From: Heliomarina sp018223035
GTDB lineage: Bacteria > Pseudomonadota > Alphaproteobacteria > Rhodobacterales > Rhodobacteraceae
Assembly (NCBI GenBank): GCA_018223035.1
Contig: JAAEZD010000025.1
Location: forward strand, 4,703-68,702
DNA: 64,000 nt
Direction: 5' to 3'
Part shown: piece by piece, positions 7,771 to 16,269 of the stretch
Position numbering within the stretch: position 1 is the first letter of the stretch
Layout of the letters: every line of letters begins with the position of its first letter
The notes under the pieces: generated by a model
Database searches by the model: none
The model's input: only the letters and a program-made list of their open reading frames with translations
Told to the model about the DNA's origin: nothing
Position numbers and translations under genes: made by a program

Positions 7771-7845
7771 TGGTGCCCGGGGGCGGAATCGAACCACCGA
7801 CACGAGGATTTTCAATCCACTGCTCTACCCCTGAGCTACCCGGGC
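7771..7845 (-). tRNA. tRNA-Phe (GAA)
   Basis: 75 bases including an encoded CCA. The acceptor stem GCCCGGG pairs with CCCGGGC, with discriminator A; the D-arm is TAGCTCAGGGGTAGAGC; the anticodon loop TTGAAAA gives GAA (Phe); the T-loop is GGTTCGATTCC. One T-T mismatch lies inside the anticodon stem. The 3' end faces the AlpA-containing island, the usual side for tRNA-directed integration. Confidence 0.97.
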
Positions 7846-7928
7846 ACCGGGAAAGGATGAACCTTTCGGGTTTCGGCGTTCTAGGGCTATGTGAGGTGGG
7901 TGTCCAGAGGCTTTTTTGATGTTTTGGA

Positions 7929-8111
7929 TTAATGTGGTCCGTGCTTGGCGCGTTCCGCTTCTTCCAGCGCTTTCTCGACGTCTTCGGGCTCTTCGGACGG
8001 GATCGCGTAAGAGCCGGAAAGCCATTTTCCCAGATCTCGATCTGCGCAACGGCGCGAGCAGAAAGGGCGGTATTTGGGATCGGTCTCTTCGGCGCAGATT
8101 GGGCAAGTCAT
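7929..8111 (-). CDS. yacG: DNA gyrase inhibitor YacG
   Basis: A 60-residue zinc-ribbon protein with four cysteines arranged as CPIC near the N-terminus and CSRRC at residues 18-22, followed by an acidic helix. YacG binds gyrase and blocks its DNA binding. Its start overlaps the stop of the upstream RNase gene as TAATG (8109-8113). It ends the murA-to-yacG gene train. Confidence 0.92.
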   Translation of the reverse strand: MTCPICAEETDPKYRPFCSRRCADRDLGKWLSGSYAIPSEEPEDVEKALEEAERAKHGPH

Positions 8112-9130
8112 TAGGAAACCTCGTGAAATGGAAGGCGACCGCGTTTGCGTTGCAGTTCGTAATGTCCAAGAGGGGTCCAGCCTGCAAGCACCGTATCCTC
8201 GGAATCGGTCTTGAAGGCGGCACGCAGGGCGGTCTCAAAGCTGCGTCGGTCCTTTTTGGGCATAGGGGCAAGATCGAGGGTGATCTGACCGCCCAGCCCC
8301 CTAAGCCGCAGCGCCCGGGGCAGGGCGCGGGCACAAGCCATGTTTGCTTTCAGGCCGGCGGCCAGGGATGTGTCTGACCCTGTGTTCACATCGACGGAAA
8401 CCAACGCCCGGGTCGGCTCTATGAACAAATGGCCGCCACCGGAAAGCGGTTCATATGCCTGACCAATCGCTTCCAGGTCGTCCAAGATACCCAGTTCCTC
8501 AAACCCGCCTGGCTCGCTCAGAACCTCGGCGGGATCGCTCCATTCCCGCCATGCGAGCGTATGAGCGCCGTCGCCCTCGACCAAGGTTTCGACCTCATCC
8601 CCGTCATCTGAGAGCACCTGCGTCGCCAATGCGGACATGGCTTGGATATCTTCGGCTATTTCTTCTGGTTCGCCGCCGTCGCAGGCGGAACGAAGGATCA
8701 GGCCGTGATCGCTGTCGCTCATCACGTCATGCGCGATTTCAAGCAGGGCGTTGCGCATGTCTTCGTCCCGTATGGACCGCGAAACGTTAATGCCCGGCGC
8801 ATCCGGCGTAACGATCGCATAGCGGCTTTTGAACAATAGCTTGCTGGTGACCGGAATGGCTTTGCCCGGTTCGGGATAACCGGTCACCTGAACCAGCAAT
8901 CTGCTTCCGGGCGACAGGCCTTTTACCTGTCTGAGAAAAGCCGGGCCGTCAGGCGTTGTAACAAACATCCCGCCCTGACCTTTGACGGGCCGGTCAGCGC
9001 GCGCGCGGTACATCGTGCCCGGGGCAGGCTGGTCGCTGTCGATCAGGAAGTCCTCGAGCTTGCCGTCCACGACCAGCGCGGCGGCATCGCGGCCTTTCCA
9101 TCTATCAAGTATGATCGTCCGACCCTTCAT
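8111..9130 (-). CDS. Ribonuclease E/G family protein, compact form
   Basis: A 339-residue endoribonuclease. A compact S1-like segment (about residues 35-110) is followed by the RNase E/G catalytic domain; the metal-binding aspartates are D247 (VSVDVN) and D286 (ITLDLAP). It ends just after the catalytic core and lacks the CPxC zinc-link motif that tetramerises RNase E. The ATG at 9130 overlaps the maf stop as ATGA; a longer in-frame extension upstream lies inside maf and is unlikely. Likely roles are rRNA or mRNA processing. Confidence 0.9.
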   Translation of the reverse strand: MKGRTIILDRWKGRDAAALVVDGKLEDFLIDSDQPAPGTMYRARADRPVKGQGGMFVTTPDGPAFLRQVKGLSPGSRLLVQVTGYPEPGKAIPVTSKLLFKSRYAIVTPDAPGINVSRSIRDEDMRNALLEIAHDVMSDSDHGLILRSACDGGEPEEIAEDIQAMSALATQVLSDDGDEVETLVEGDGAHTLAWREWSDPAEVLSEPGGFEELGILDDLEAIGQAYEPLSGGGHLFIEPTRALVSVDVNTGSDTSLAAGLKANMACARALPRALRLRGLGGQITLDLAPMPKKDRRSFETALRAAFKTDSEDTVLAGWTPLGHYELQRKRGRLPFHEVS

Positions 9131-9705
9131 GAATTTTCCCCGTGGAGCGGATAGCCCGCAGCTTGCAACAGGTTGGCCGTCTCGGAAAGAGGCAGGCCGA
9201 CGATGCCTGTGAACGACCCTGAAATCCATGGAATGAAGGCACCTGCCGGTCCCTGGATACCGTAACCGCCCGCCTTACCCTGCCAGTCATTGCTATCAAG
9301 ATAGCGGCTCAGCTCGGGTTCTGACAGCCGCTTCATCTTGACTTGACTGGTCACGTTCCTTTGCCAGAACCTGTCGTTCTTTCGAATGGTGACCGATGTG
9401 ATGACCTGATGCCGTCGACCCGAGAGGGTGCGCAGAAAGCTCTCGGCTTCCGAGCGGTTATCGGGTTTGCCCAGGATGCGGCGACCGAGCGCGACGGTGG
9501 TATCGGCGCAAAGCACGATGTCATCGGGTTCGGCCGAAATTGCCTGAGCTTTCTGGGATGAAATCCGTGCACAATAGGTACACGGTTTCTCTGCCTTTAG
9601 CGGTGTTTCATCGATATCCGGCGGTCGCACTGCATCGGGGGTAATCCCGAGCTGAGCCAACAGGTCCAGCCGCCGGGGGCTGCCGGATCCGAGAATAAAA
9701 GCCAC
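9127..9705 (-). CDS. maf: Maf-like nucleoside triphosphate pyrophosphatase
   Basis: A 192-residue Maf/HAM1-superfamily protein. The N-terminal motif LGSGSPRRLDLL binds the nucleotide phosphates, and the core contains ADTTVALG. Family members hydrolyse non-canonical or modified NTPs (dTTP/UTP, m7GTP) to monophosphates. It lies 10 bases downstream of infA and overlaps the RNase gene by 4 bases, consistent with one operon. Confidence 0.95.
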   Translation of the reverse strand: MAFILGSGSPRRLDLLAQLGITPDAVRPPDIDETPLKAEKPCTYCARISSQKAQAISAEPDDIVLCADTTVALGRRILGKPDNRSEAESFLRTLSGRRHQVITSVTIRKNDRFWQRNVTSQVKMKRLSEPELSRYLDSNDWQGKAGGYGIQGPAGAFIPWISGSFTGIVGLPLSETANLLQAAGYPLHGENS

Positions 9706-9715
9706 GGATGCGGCG

Positions 9716-9934
9716 TTACTTGAAGCGGTAGTTGATCCGACCCTTGGTCAGATCGTAAGGCGTCATTTCGACTTGAACCTTGTCGCCAGCCAGAACACGG
9801 ATGCGGTTCTTGCGCATCTTGCCTGCCGTATGTGCGATGATTTCATGGCCATTCTCAAGTTCGACCCGAAACGTCGCATTGGGCAGGAGTTCCTTCACGA
9901 CGCCGGGGAATTCGAGAGTGTCTTCCTTGGCCAT
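9716..9934 (-). CDS. infA: Translation initiation factor IF-1
   Basis: A 72-residue single OB-fold protein beginning MAKEDTLEFPGVVKELLPNATFRVELENGHEIIAHTAGKMRKNRIRVLAGDKV, the standard bacterial IF-1 sequence and length. It binds the 30S A site with IF-2 and IF-3 during initiation. GGAG precedes the ATG, and a separate promoter is likely just upstream (9981-10009). Confidence 0.98.
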   Translation of the reverse strand: MAKEDTLEFPGVVKELLPNATFRVELENGHEIIAHTAGKMRKNRIRVLAGDKVQVEMTPYDLTKGRINYRFK

Positions 9935-9980
9935 GTTGTCTCCATTGCAATGGTGTCCGCCAAGTTGCGGACCGTGCGCT

Positions 9981-10009
9981 TAAATGATCCTCTTCGGGCC
10001 TTTTTTCAA
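9981..10009 (-). promoter_or_regulatory. Candidate sigma-70 promoter for infA
   Basis: On the minus strand, TTGAAA (10009-10004) and CATTTA (9986-9981) are spaced by 17 bases, with a GC-rich discriminator after the -10 box. It lies about 47 bases ahead of the infA start, so infA-maf-RNase-yacG may be transcribed separately from the genes upstream. Confidence 0.45.
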
Positions 10010-10016
10010 GGCGCAA

Positions 10017-10895
10017 TCAACCCAATTCCACAAAAGTTACCGATTTCGTACGGTCATCCTGCTCATCCCAGTGGCTGCGATTGCGCACGATCCCGTCCTT
10101 TCGGACATGTGCGACGGCGGCAGGGTCGAACTCGGCATAGGTCCAGCCTGGCTCATTCAGCTTGCCTTCGGCCAAAACGCCGGTTTCCGGAAAGCCGGTA
10201 TCCGGCGGACCGAACACGCCGCCCGCCCCGTGCCCGTTGTCGACAGCTTCGGACCATTCGGCACGGCCCACGATGGACGACATTGCCGACACACACTGAT
10301 TTTCCAGCGCCCGCGCCATTGCGCCGATACGCACGCGCCAATAGCCGGCGAGCGTTTCAGTGCAGGAGGGCACGAGGATGAGATCGGCATCTGAGACGGC
10401 GCGGCACAAAAGCGGGTATTCGCTGTCGTAACAGATGAGGACAGCGATCTTGCCTAGCGATGTATTGAAAAGTTTCAATGAGTTGGCGGGTGCGATGTCC
10501 CACGGATCCCGTTCGAACATCGTCATTATCTGCTTGTCCTGAAAGTCGACTTCGCCATTGGGGGTATAAAAATAAGCACGATTGACCGGACGACCGGAGG
10601 CCTGTTCCACTGGGCCGGACGCGCCCAGAATATAGACTCCGTACTGTGCCGCGAGTTTCTTGTGCAGCGCCTGCACGTCTTCCATGCGTTCGGACACGGC
10701 GAAGAGCGATTTTTCGAGATCGGCCGCGATGTCTGCGCCCGCCAGAGTCGCCAGTTCCATGGCCCCGTATTCCGGAAAAACCAATAAATCGGCGCCATTG
10801 TCTGCAGCCTCGGCCACCCAGGACGAAAGCTTGTCTTCGTATTGCGACCAGTTTTCGAAAAAGTCGAGCGGGTAGGCAGAAGTTGCGATTTTCAT
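10017..10895 (-). CDS. Carbon-nitrogen hydrolase (nitrilase superfamily)
   Basis: A 292-residue amidohydrolase with the E-K-C catalytic triad: E42 in LVFPEYG, K121 in FQDKQIM, C155 in ICYDSEYP. It hydrolyses amide or nitrile C-N bonds in the cytoplasm; the substrate is unknown. The start at 10895 gives the usual MKIATSAYP opening. It is 37 bases downstream of a GNAT acetyltransferase, a pairing (and sometimes fusion) found in several bacteria. The pair interrupts the conserved order between the LMW phosphatase and infA. Confidence 0.9.
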   Translation of the reverse strand: MKIATSAYPLDFFENWSQYEDKLSSWVAEAADNGADLLVFPEYGAMELATLAGADIAADLEKSLFAVSERMEDVQALHKKLAAQYGVYILGASGPVEQASGRPVNRAYFYTPNGEVDFQDKQIMTMFERDPWDIAPANSLKLFNTSLGKIAVLICYDSEYPLLCRAVSDADLILVPSCTETLAGYWRVRIGAMARALENQCVSAMSSIVGRAEWSEAVDNGHGAGGVFGPPDTGFPETGVLAEGKLNEPGWTYAEFDPAAVAHVRKDGIVRNRSHWDEQDDRTKSVTFVELG

Positions 10896-10932
10896 TGGGG
10901 TGTCCTGTGCGGTGTGGCCTATTCTGGGCAAA

Positions 10933-11520
10933 TCAGAGGTCGGATTTCAACCAGAACTGCATTTGTTTCCTGGTTTCTTCGGTTTCGCCCACGTCCTTCC
11001 ACGCGAATGAGGCGACGACGCCGGGCAAAGGTTTGTACCCGCGGGATTTCCAGAACGGATCCAGCGGTGCATAGGCAACTGGTCGGGCAGGGTGATTTTG
11101 CGGGCGGATCACGGCGCAAAATGCACTTTGCTTGAAACCATAGTTGAGGGCATGGGATTCGCGCAGGTCAAAGAACCGGTGTCCGATCCCCTGACCGCGA
11201 TAAGCGGGAAGCAAAATCGATTCGGCGCAATAGAAGACCTTGGATATATCGATCCCGCTGCCTTCAAAGGCTGCGCCGAATTCTTTGGCATGATCGGATA
11301 GGGGTGTGCCTGTCGCCGCCCCCACCAGCTTTTCGCCGTCAAAAGCCCCTACAACCGCTGCCCGGTCGGATGACCGGTAGGCTTCGAGATAATTCCGCTC
11401 GTACGCGAGCTCGCCATCGTAAAGATAGGGCCAGTTGCGGAAAACGCTGATCCGCAAAGTAGCGACCGCGTCGAGTGCTGCGTCGAGGTCAGAACCAGTG
11501 AGAAGCCGGGTTTCGATCAC
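10933..11520 (-). CDS. GNAT-family N-acetyltransferase
   Basis: A 195-residue GNAT protein. The acetyl-CoA pyrophosphate loop is ILLPAYRGQGIGHRFFD (Q/RxxGxG/A type) at about residues 104-120. It transfers an acetyl group to an unknown amine. The start is GTG at 11520, overlapping the upstream NTF2-like stop as GTGA. It is probably co-transcribed with the nitrilase-family gene downstream and may act on the same metabolite. Confidence 0.88.
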   Translation of the reverse strand: MIETRLLTGSDLDAALDAVATLRISVFRNWPYLYDGELAYERNYLEAYRSSDRAAVVGAFDGEKLVGAATGTPLSDHAKEFGAAFEGSGIDISKVFYCAESILLPAYRGQGIGHRFFDLRESHALNYGFKQSAFCAVIRPQNHPARPVAYAPLDPFWKSRGYKPLPGVVASFAWKDVGETEETRKQMQFWLKSDL

Positions 11521-11906
11521 GAGACCTGAGCGACCCAGTCGGCGAGGTTGTAGTAGGTTGTGACACGGGCGATCTTTCCGTCGCGCAGATCAAAAAAGGA
11601 TCCTGCGGGCAGGCGATAGGTTTGGCCTCTGGCTTCGGGCAGGCCGCTGTCGGTTTGCAGGTATGTGCCGTTTACGATGTATTCAGCCGCTGCACGCGTG
11701 CCTTCGGCGCCATCGAAAACCACCATATCCGTCAGGTTTTCCTTGTAGCAGCGGCTCATGTGGTCGCAGAACTCAGAAAATTTTTCCTTGCCGGTGCGGA
11801 TATTGCCTTCGTTCACGTGGTGAGCCACGTCATCCGTCAGGCAGTCCAGCATCGTGGCCGTATCGCCAGCATTAAAAGCGTCGAAGTAGCGTTGAACGAT
11901 ATGCAT
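11517..11906 (-). CDS. NTF2/SnoaL-like (ketosteroid isomerase-related) protein
   Basis: A 129-residue single-domain alpha+beta barrel protein. The opening YFDAFNAGDTATMLDCLTDDVAHHVNEG and closing FFDLRDGKIARVTTYYNLADW are typical of the SnoaL/KSI-related family. Such proteins bind or isomerise small hydrophobic molecules; no function can be given. The start at 11906 begins the conserved fold; the longer upstream frame is not protein-like. It is coupled to the GNAT gene by a 4-base overlap. Confidence 0.85.
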   Translation of the reverse strand: MHIVQRYFDAFNAGDTATMLDCLTDDVAHHVNEGNIRTGKEKFSEFCDHMSRCYKENLTDMVVFDGAEGTRAAAEYIVNGTYLQTDSGLPEARGQTYRLPAGSFFDLRDGKIARVTTYYNLADWVAQVS

Positions 11907-11985
11907 ATGTCGGCCCCGGGTGCTGAATGTTTCGACGCGCAGAAAGACCCGGCAAATGCGAAAATGCAAGCCTTCTCTGGCTAGT

Positions 11986-12447
11986 CTATTGCACCTGCGT
12001 CGGCTCTCCCCAGTGCGCCTTCAATCGTGCGATGATCTGATCGCGGGTCTTGCGGTAGCTGTTCAAACGGTCGGCGCGAAATTCACCCTGACCGGTTGGA
12101 TCATGTATCGGCCAATGCTCGACTTCGACGTGAAAGCAGCGTGTCAGCTCGATAGCCCTCGCATAGCTGGCGTCGGATAGGGCGACCACAAGATCGAAAC
12201 TGCTGAGGTCATCGCCAAGTCGCTCCATTTCGTCGAAAGAGCGTGAGCGGTGACGGGACAGTTCGACATTCAGTTCCTGGCAGACGGCAATCGCGAACCC
12301 GTCGATTTCCAGATCATTTCTGACTCCGACCGATTGGACATAGGTCGACATGCCGTAGAACTTTTTGGTGATGGCCTCGGCCATCGGTGATCGTACTGCG
12401 TTGTGATCGCAGCAGAACAGGATCGATTGCGGAAGTGGTTGGATCAA
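11986..12447 (-). CDS. Low-molecular-weight phosphatase family protein
   Basis: A 153-residue LMW protein-tyrosine-phosphatase or arsenate-reductase-like protein. The P-loop C13-X5-R19 (CDHNAVRS) and the general acid D116 in IHDP are both present, so it is likely active. The start appears to be TTG at 12447, one base beyond the UPF0262 stop; the ATG that overlaps that stop hits a stop codon after two codons. This gene normally follows UPF0262 in related genomes. Confidence 0.87.
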   Translation of the reverse strand: MIQPLPQSILFCCDHNAVRSPMAEAITKKFYGMSTYVQSVGVRNDLEIDGFAIAVCQELNVELSRHRSRSFDEMERLGDDLSSFDLVVALSDASYARAIELTRCFHVEVEHWPIHDPTGQGEFRADRLNSYRKTRDQIIARLKAHWGEPTQVQ

Positions 12448-12448
12448 A

Positions 12449-12928
12449 TCATCCCCCGAAATGCAGCACGCAGATCAGAGTGAACAACCGGCGGGCGGTG
12501 TCTTCATCGACCGAGACCTTGCCTTCCAGCCTTTCACGAAGCACCCGACTGCCTTCGTTGTGAATGCCCCGGCGTGCCATGTCGATGGTTTCTATCTGGC
12601 TTGGGGGAAGGGTTTTGACCGCGTTGAAATAGCTTTCGCAGATCTGGAAGTAGTCTTTCACCACTTGCCGGAAGGGTCCAAGTGACAGATGAAATTCCGC
12701 CGCTTTCTGATCCTCGGGCGTTTCGACATCAAAAACCAGACGTTTTTCCCGGATTGCCAGATTCAGCTTATAAGGGCCGGGAGGAACATCCCGCCCCTCA
12801 CGAGAGGGTAGGATAAACTGGTTGTCTTCGAGGAGATCGAAAATGGCGACCTTGCGCTCCTGCTCGATTTCCGGAGTCGGAGGCGGCAGGCCCGCGTCGT
12901 CCAAGTTGATCTCTGCAATACGTGACAT
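12449..12928 (-). CDS. UPF0262 family protein
   Basis: A 159-residue protein with the UPF0262 layout: MSRIAEINLDD at the start, a central KLNLAIREKRLVFDV and the C-terminal RRGIHNEGSRVLRERLEGKV. Function is unknown, but the family stays next to hisD in alphaproteobacteria. I chose the ATG at 12928 for the conserved MSRI opening; an ATG three codons upstream (12937) is possible. It lies 88 bases downstream of hisD. Confidence 0.88.
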   Translation of the reverse strand: MSRIAEINLDDAGLPPPTPEIEQERKVAIFDLLEDNQFILPSREGRDVPPGPYKLNLAIREKRLVFDVETPEDQKAAEFHLSLGPFRQVVKDYFQICESYFNAVKTLPPSQIETIDMARRGIHNEGSRVLRERLEGKVSVDEDTARRLFTLICVLHFGG

Positions 12929-13016
12929 GACTGACATCTCGCTAACTTTACCGTCAAAAGGAGTAGCGCAGTCGCCGCATTGCGGCAATGGGCAGAGATC
13001 CCAGCGTCCGGTTCTA

Positions 13017-14318
13017 TCAGTCGTTCAGCTTGTCCAGCCGTGCCCGCACCGACAAGCCATGTGCCTGGAGGCTTTCGGAAATCGCGAGCCGTTCAGCAGA
13101 AGGTCCAATCGCCCGCAGGGCGGCCGGAGTCATCTGGGCGATGGTCGTCCGTTTCAGGAAATCCATCACGGAAAGGCCGGAGGAGAAACGTGCGGACCTT
13201 GCCGTGGGCAGGACATGGTTGGGACCGCCGACGTAATCTCCGATCGCTTCGGGTGTCCATTGACCAAGAAACAGTGCGCCCGCATGAACGGTCTTTTCCG
13301 ATAGGGTATGAGGATCTGCCACGCAGAGTTCGAGGTGTTCGGGTGCGATACTGTTGGAAAGCTCTACTGCCTCGTCGAGATCGCGGACGGTGATCACCGC
13401 GCCGAAATCGCGCCAACTTGCAGAAGCAACCGAACGCCTTTCCAGTGTTTCGAGCCGTTTGTCTACGGCAGCGGCAACGGCATTTGCGAACTCCGGGGAA
13501 TCGGTGATCAGAATCGATTGTGCGCTTTCGTCATGTTCGGCCTGGCTCAGCAGGTCCAGAGCGATCCAGTCCGGGTCGTTATCCTTGTCCGCGATCACCA
13601 GAATTTCGGAAGGCCCGGCAATCATGTCTATGCCGACTTTGCCGAAAACGCGCCGTTTTGCGGCGGCGACATAGGCGTTGCCCGGACCGGTAATCTTGTC
13701 CACCGGGGCAATTGTCTCGGTTCCATAGGCAAGCGCGGCAATCGCCTGTGCACCCCCAATGCGATAGATTTCATCCACGCCAGCCAACCGCGCGGCAAGC
13801 AGGACGAGCGGGTTCAAAGCGCCATCGGGACTGGGTACCACAATTGCCAGACGTTCGACGCCAGCGACCTTTGCCGGAATAGCGTTCATCAGGACGGAAG
13901 ACGGGTAGGAGGCAATGCCGCCGGGGACATAAAGACCGGCTGCCGAGACGGCAGACCAACGCCAGCCGAGCGTCGCGCCTTCGGGATCTGTCCAGCTTTC
14001 ATCCGATGGCATTTGGCGAACGTGATAGGCGCGAATGCGATCCGCGGCGAGTTCCAGGGCGTCCCGTTCTTCCTCCGGGACCTCGGCAATCGCCTGATCC
14101 ACGGTCTCCGCGCTGATGGCCAACGTCTGGGGCGTCAATTGGAGCCGGTCGAATTTGGCGGTCAGTTCGATCAGTGCCGCATCGCCCCGCGCGCGAATGT
14201 CGGCGATGATCTTTGCCACGACCTCGTCCACATCCGGGCTGTCTTCTCTCTTTGCAGACAGAAGCGCATCGAATTGTGCGGCAAAATCAGCAGATTTCGT
14301 ATCGAGAAAGACTGGCAT
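13017..14318 (-). CDS. hisD: Histidinol dehydrogenase
   Basis: A 433-residue enzyme of normal length that oxidises L-histidinol to L-histidine in two NAD-dependent steps using zinc. Seen motifs include GPGNAYVAAAKRRVFGKVGIDMIAGPSE and the catalytic APEHLELC. It is a lone histidine gene in this cluster; hisC lies elsewhere in the window (52117). GGAAC lies before the ATG. It probably shares an operon with DUF2948 and murA upstream, despite a 201-base gap. Confidence 0.97.
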   Translation of the reverse strand: MPVFLDTKSADFAAQFDALLSAKREDSPDVDEVVAKIIADIRARGDAALIELTAKFDRLQLTPQTLAISAETVDQAIAEVPEEERDALELAADRIRAYHVRQMPSDESWTDPEGATLGWRWSAVSAAGLYVPGGIASYPSSVLMNAIPAKVAGVERLAIVVPSPDGALNPLVLLAARLAGVDEIYRIGGAQAIAALAYGTETIAPVDKITGPGNAYVAAAKRRVFGKVGIDMIAGPSEILVIADKDNDPDWIALDLLSQAEHDESAQSILITDSPEFANAVAAAVDKRLETLERRSVASASWRDFGAVITVRDLDEAVELSNSIAPEHLELCVADPHTLSEKTVHAGALFLGQWTPEAIGDYVGGPNHVLPTARSARFSSGLSVMDFLKRTTIAQMTPAALRAIGPSAERLAISESLQAHGLSVRARLDKLND

Positions 14319-14519
14319 TGGCGTTCCTTTTTCTCGCTCATACTAGGGTCGGGAGCGTGTCTCAAGCACAAGGCGTGTTCGAGGAACTCAGGTTCGCAAT
14401 TGTCGACGACACTTTCGGTTCAAGTATAGAAAATGCTTCCGGCACCATCCCTTGGGATTTGCCGGTCTGATCACGGATCCAGACCGGTGAACCTTGCCTG
14501 AGCACGCATTGATAAGGGC

Positions 14520-14999
14520 TCAATCCCCGTGGTCGGGCACCATTCCGGACGGAGCCCGGTACGGGCGGGTGACATCCTTCAGGCGCACTTCCAGCGTTTC
14601 GACCTGGATCTCGATTGCGCCATCGCCTGCCAGCGTCAGAAGCACCGATCCGCCTTCGTCATCACCGGGCTCATAGGAAATGTCGAGCAGCGAGAGAATG
14701 ATATCCTTGTCAGTTCGATCAATACCCTGAGCGGAAACCTTGAGTGCGTTTTCGATGGAAAGCACAGACTGAACGCGTTCAACAGGGCGATTCCTAAGCG
14801 ACGCACGTTCGCGGTCCTCCCAGCGGAACCGGTTCAGCAACAAAGCAAAGCGCCGCTCTTTGCGCCGCCAGGACATCTCGGTAACCGGAATGACGGCATC
14901 CTGGGCGAGTGCGGAGATCACCTTGAGATCCTCGGCGTCCATCGCGCCGAGGTTCAGGGGCAGTTCCCGGCCTTCTTCAAAGGTGGCGTCGCTGCTCAT
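14520..14999 (-). CDS. DUF2948 family protein
   Basis: A 159-residue protein matching the DUF2948 family by sequence style and by its invariant place between murA and hisD in Rhodobacteraceae. Features include DLKVISALAQDAVIPVTEMSW and the RFRWEDRER segment. It has no signal peptide and no known function. Its start overlaps the murA stop as ATGA (14999-14996), so the two are coupled. Confidence 0.87.
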   Translation of the reverse strand: MSSDATFEEGRELPLNLGAMDAEDLKVISALAQDAVIPVTEMSWRRKERRFALLLNRFRWEDRERASLRNRPVERVQSVLSIENALKVSAQGIDRTDKDIILSLLDISYEPGDDEGGSVLLTLAGDGAIEIQVETLEVRLKDVTRPYRAPSGMVPDHGD

Positions 15000-16264
15000 T
15001 GGTCCGAAACACGTTCGATGTTCGCACCTACGCCCTTCAGCTTGCCGACAACATGTTCATAGCCCCGATCAAGGTGATAAACCCGGCTGACCTTGGTGGC
15101 TCCTTCGGCGGCGAGACCGGCCAGAATCAGCGAAACGCTTGCGCGCAGGTCGGTGGCCATGACTGGGGCTCCCTTGAGTTTTTTTACGCCGGTCACAGTG
15201 GCAGTGCCGCCCTGCACGTCGATCTGAGCACCCATGCGAGTAAGCTCGGGCGCGTGCATGAACCGGTTTTCAAAGATCTTTTCTTCCAGAACGCTGACGC
15301 CGTCGGCTGTACAAAGCAACGCCATCATCTGCGCCTGCAGGTCCGTCGGAAAGCCCGGATAGGGTTCTGTCGCGACGTCGACTGCTTTGATGTGATCGCT
15401 GCGTCGCTTGACCATTAGCCCGTTATCCGTTTCTTGAACATCCACGCCCGCCTCGTCGAGCTTGTCGCAGAATGCGCCGACGAGATCGCGACGTCCACCC
15501 AGCAGTTCAACCTCACCGCCGCAGATCGCGGGGGCGAGCATATAAGTGCCCAGTTCGATTCGGTCGGTAACGACAGGATGCGTCGCGCCGCGCAGCTTAT
15601 CGACGCCCTGAACCGTGATGGTGTCAGTTCCTTCGCCTTCGATCTGGGCGCCCATCTTGCGGAGGCAGTGAGCGAGATCGACAATTTCAGGTTCGCGAGC
15701 GGCGCGTTTGATAACTGTAGTTCCTTTGGCCAGTGTCGCAGCCATCAGAATGTTCTCCGTCGCCCCAACCGAAACAAACGGGAATTCGACGATACCGCCC
15801 TTGAGCCCGGCGGGCGCCTTGGCGTGCACATAGCCGTCGCGGAGCTCCATTTCTGCCCCAAGCGCTTCCATCGCCCGGAGATGCAGATCGACCGGGCGCG
15901 CACCAATCGCGCAGCCGCCTGGCAATGAAACGATGGCATGTCCATCCCGGGCCAGCATTGGTCCAAGAACCAGAATGGAAGCCCGCATTTTACGAACGAT
16001 GTCGTAATCCGCAGTGTGATTCCCGATTGCATGGCTCGAGAGCGCGAGGACCTTGCCGTCCTGAAGGGACGACACCTCGGCGCCAAGCGACGTCAGCAGC
16101 GCAGTCATGGTGCGAATGTCACTCAGCCGTGGCGCATTCGTCAGGGTCAGCGGCTCATCGCTTAGCAGAGTCGCTGGCATGAGGGTCAAGCAGGCGTTCT
16201 TGGCACCTGCGATCGGTATCTGGCCGACAAGTGGGCCGTTACCCGTCACAAAAATTGTATCCAT
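14996..16264 (-). CDS. murA: UDP-N-acetylglucosamine 1-carboxyvinyltransferase
   Basis: A 422-residue EPSP-synthase-fold enzyme for the first committed step of peptidoglycan synthesis, transferring enolpyruvate from PEP to UDP-GlcNAc. The phosphoenolpyruvate-adduct cysteine is in LPGGCAIGARPVDLH, so fosfomycin sensitivity is expected at this residue. K22-N23 region (AGAKNACL) is intact. I chose ATG 16264; a TTG nine bases upstream is less likely. It begins 5 bases after the small gene at 16270. Confidence 0.97.
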   Translation of the reverse strand: MDTIFVTGNGPLVGQIPIAGAKNACLTLMPATLLSDEPLTLTNAPRLSDIRTMTALLTSLGAEVSSLQDGKVLALSSHAIGNHTADYDIVRKMRASILVLGPMLARDGHAIVSLPGGCAIGARPVDLHLRAMEALGAEMELRDGYVHAKAPAGLKGGIVEFPFVSVGATENILMAATLAKGTTVIKRAAREPEIVDLAHCLRKMGAQIEGEGTDTITVQGVDKLRGATHPVVTDRIELGTYMLAPAICGGEVELLGGRRDLVGAFCDKLDEAGVDVQETDNGLMVKRRSDHIKAVDVATEPYPGFPTDLQAQMMALLCTADGVSVLEEKIFENRFMHAPELTRMGAQIDVQGGTATVTGVKKLKGAPVMATDLRASVSLILAGLAAEGATKVSRVYHLDRGYEHVVGKLKGVGANIERVSDQ

Positions 16265-16269
16265 CCGCC

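Noticed and set aside
13308..14429. 373-codon plus-strand open frame opposite hisD
   Set aside because: It is antisense to hisD and has no ribosome binding site or recognisable domain.
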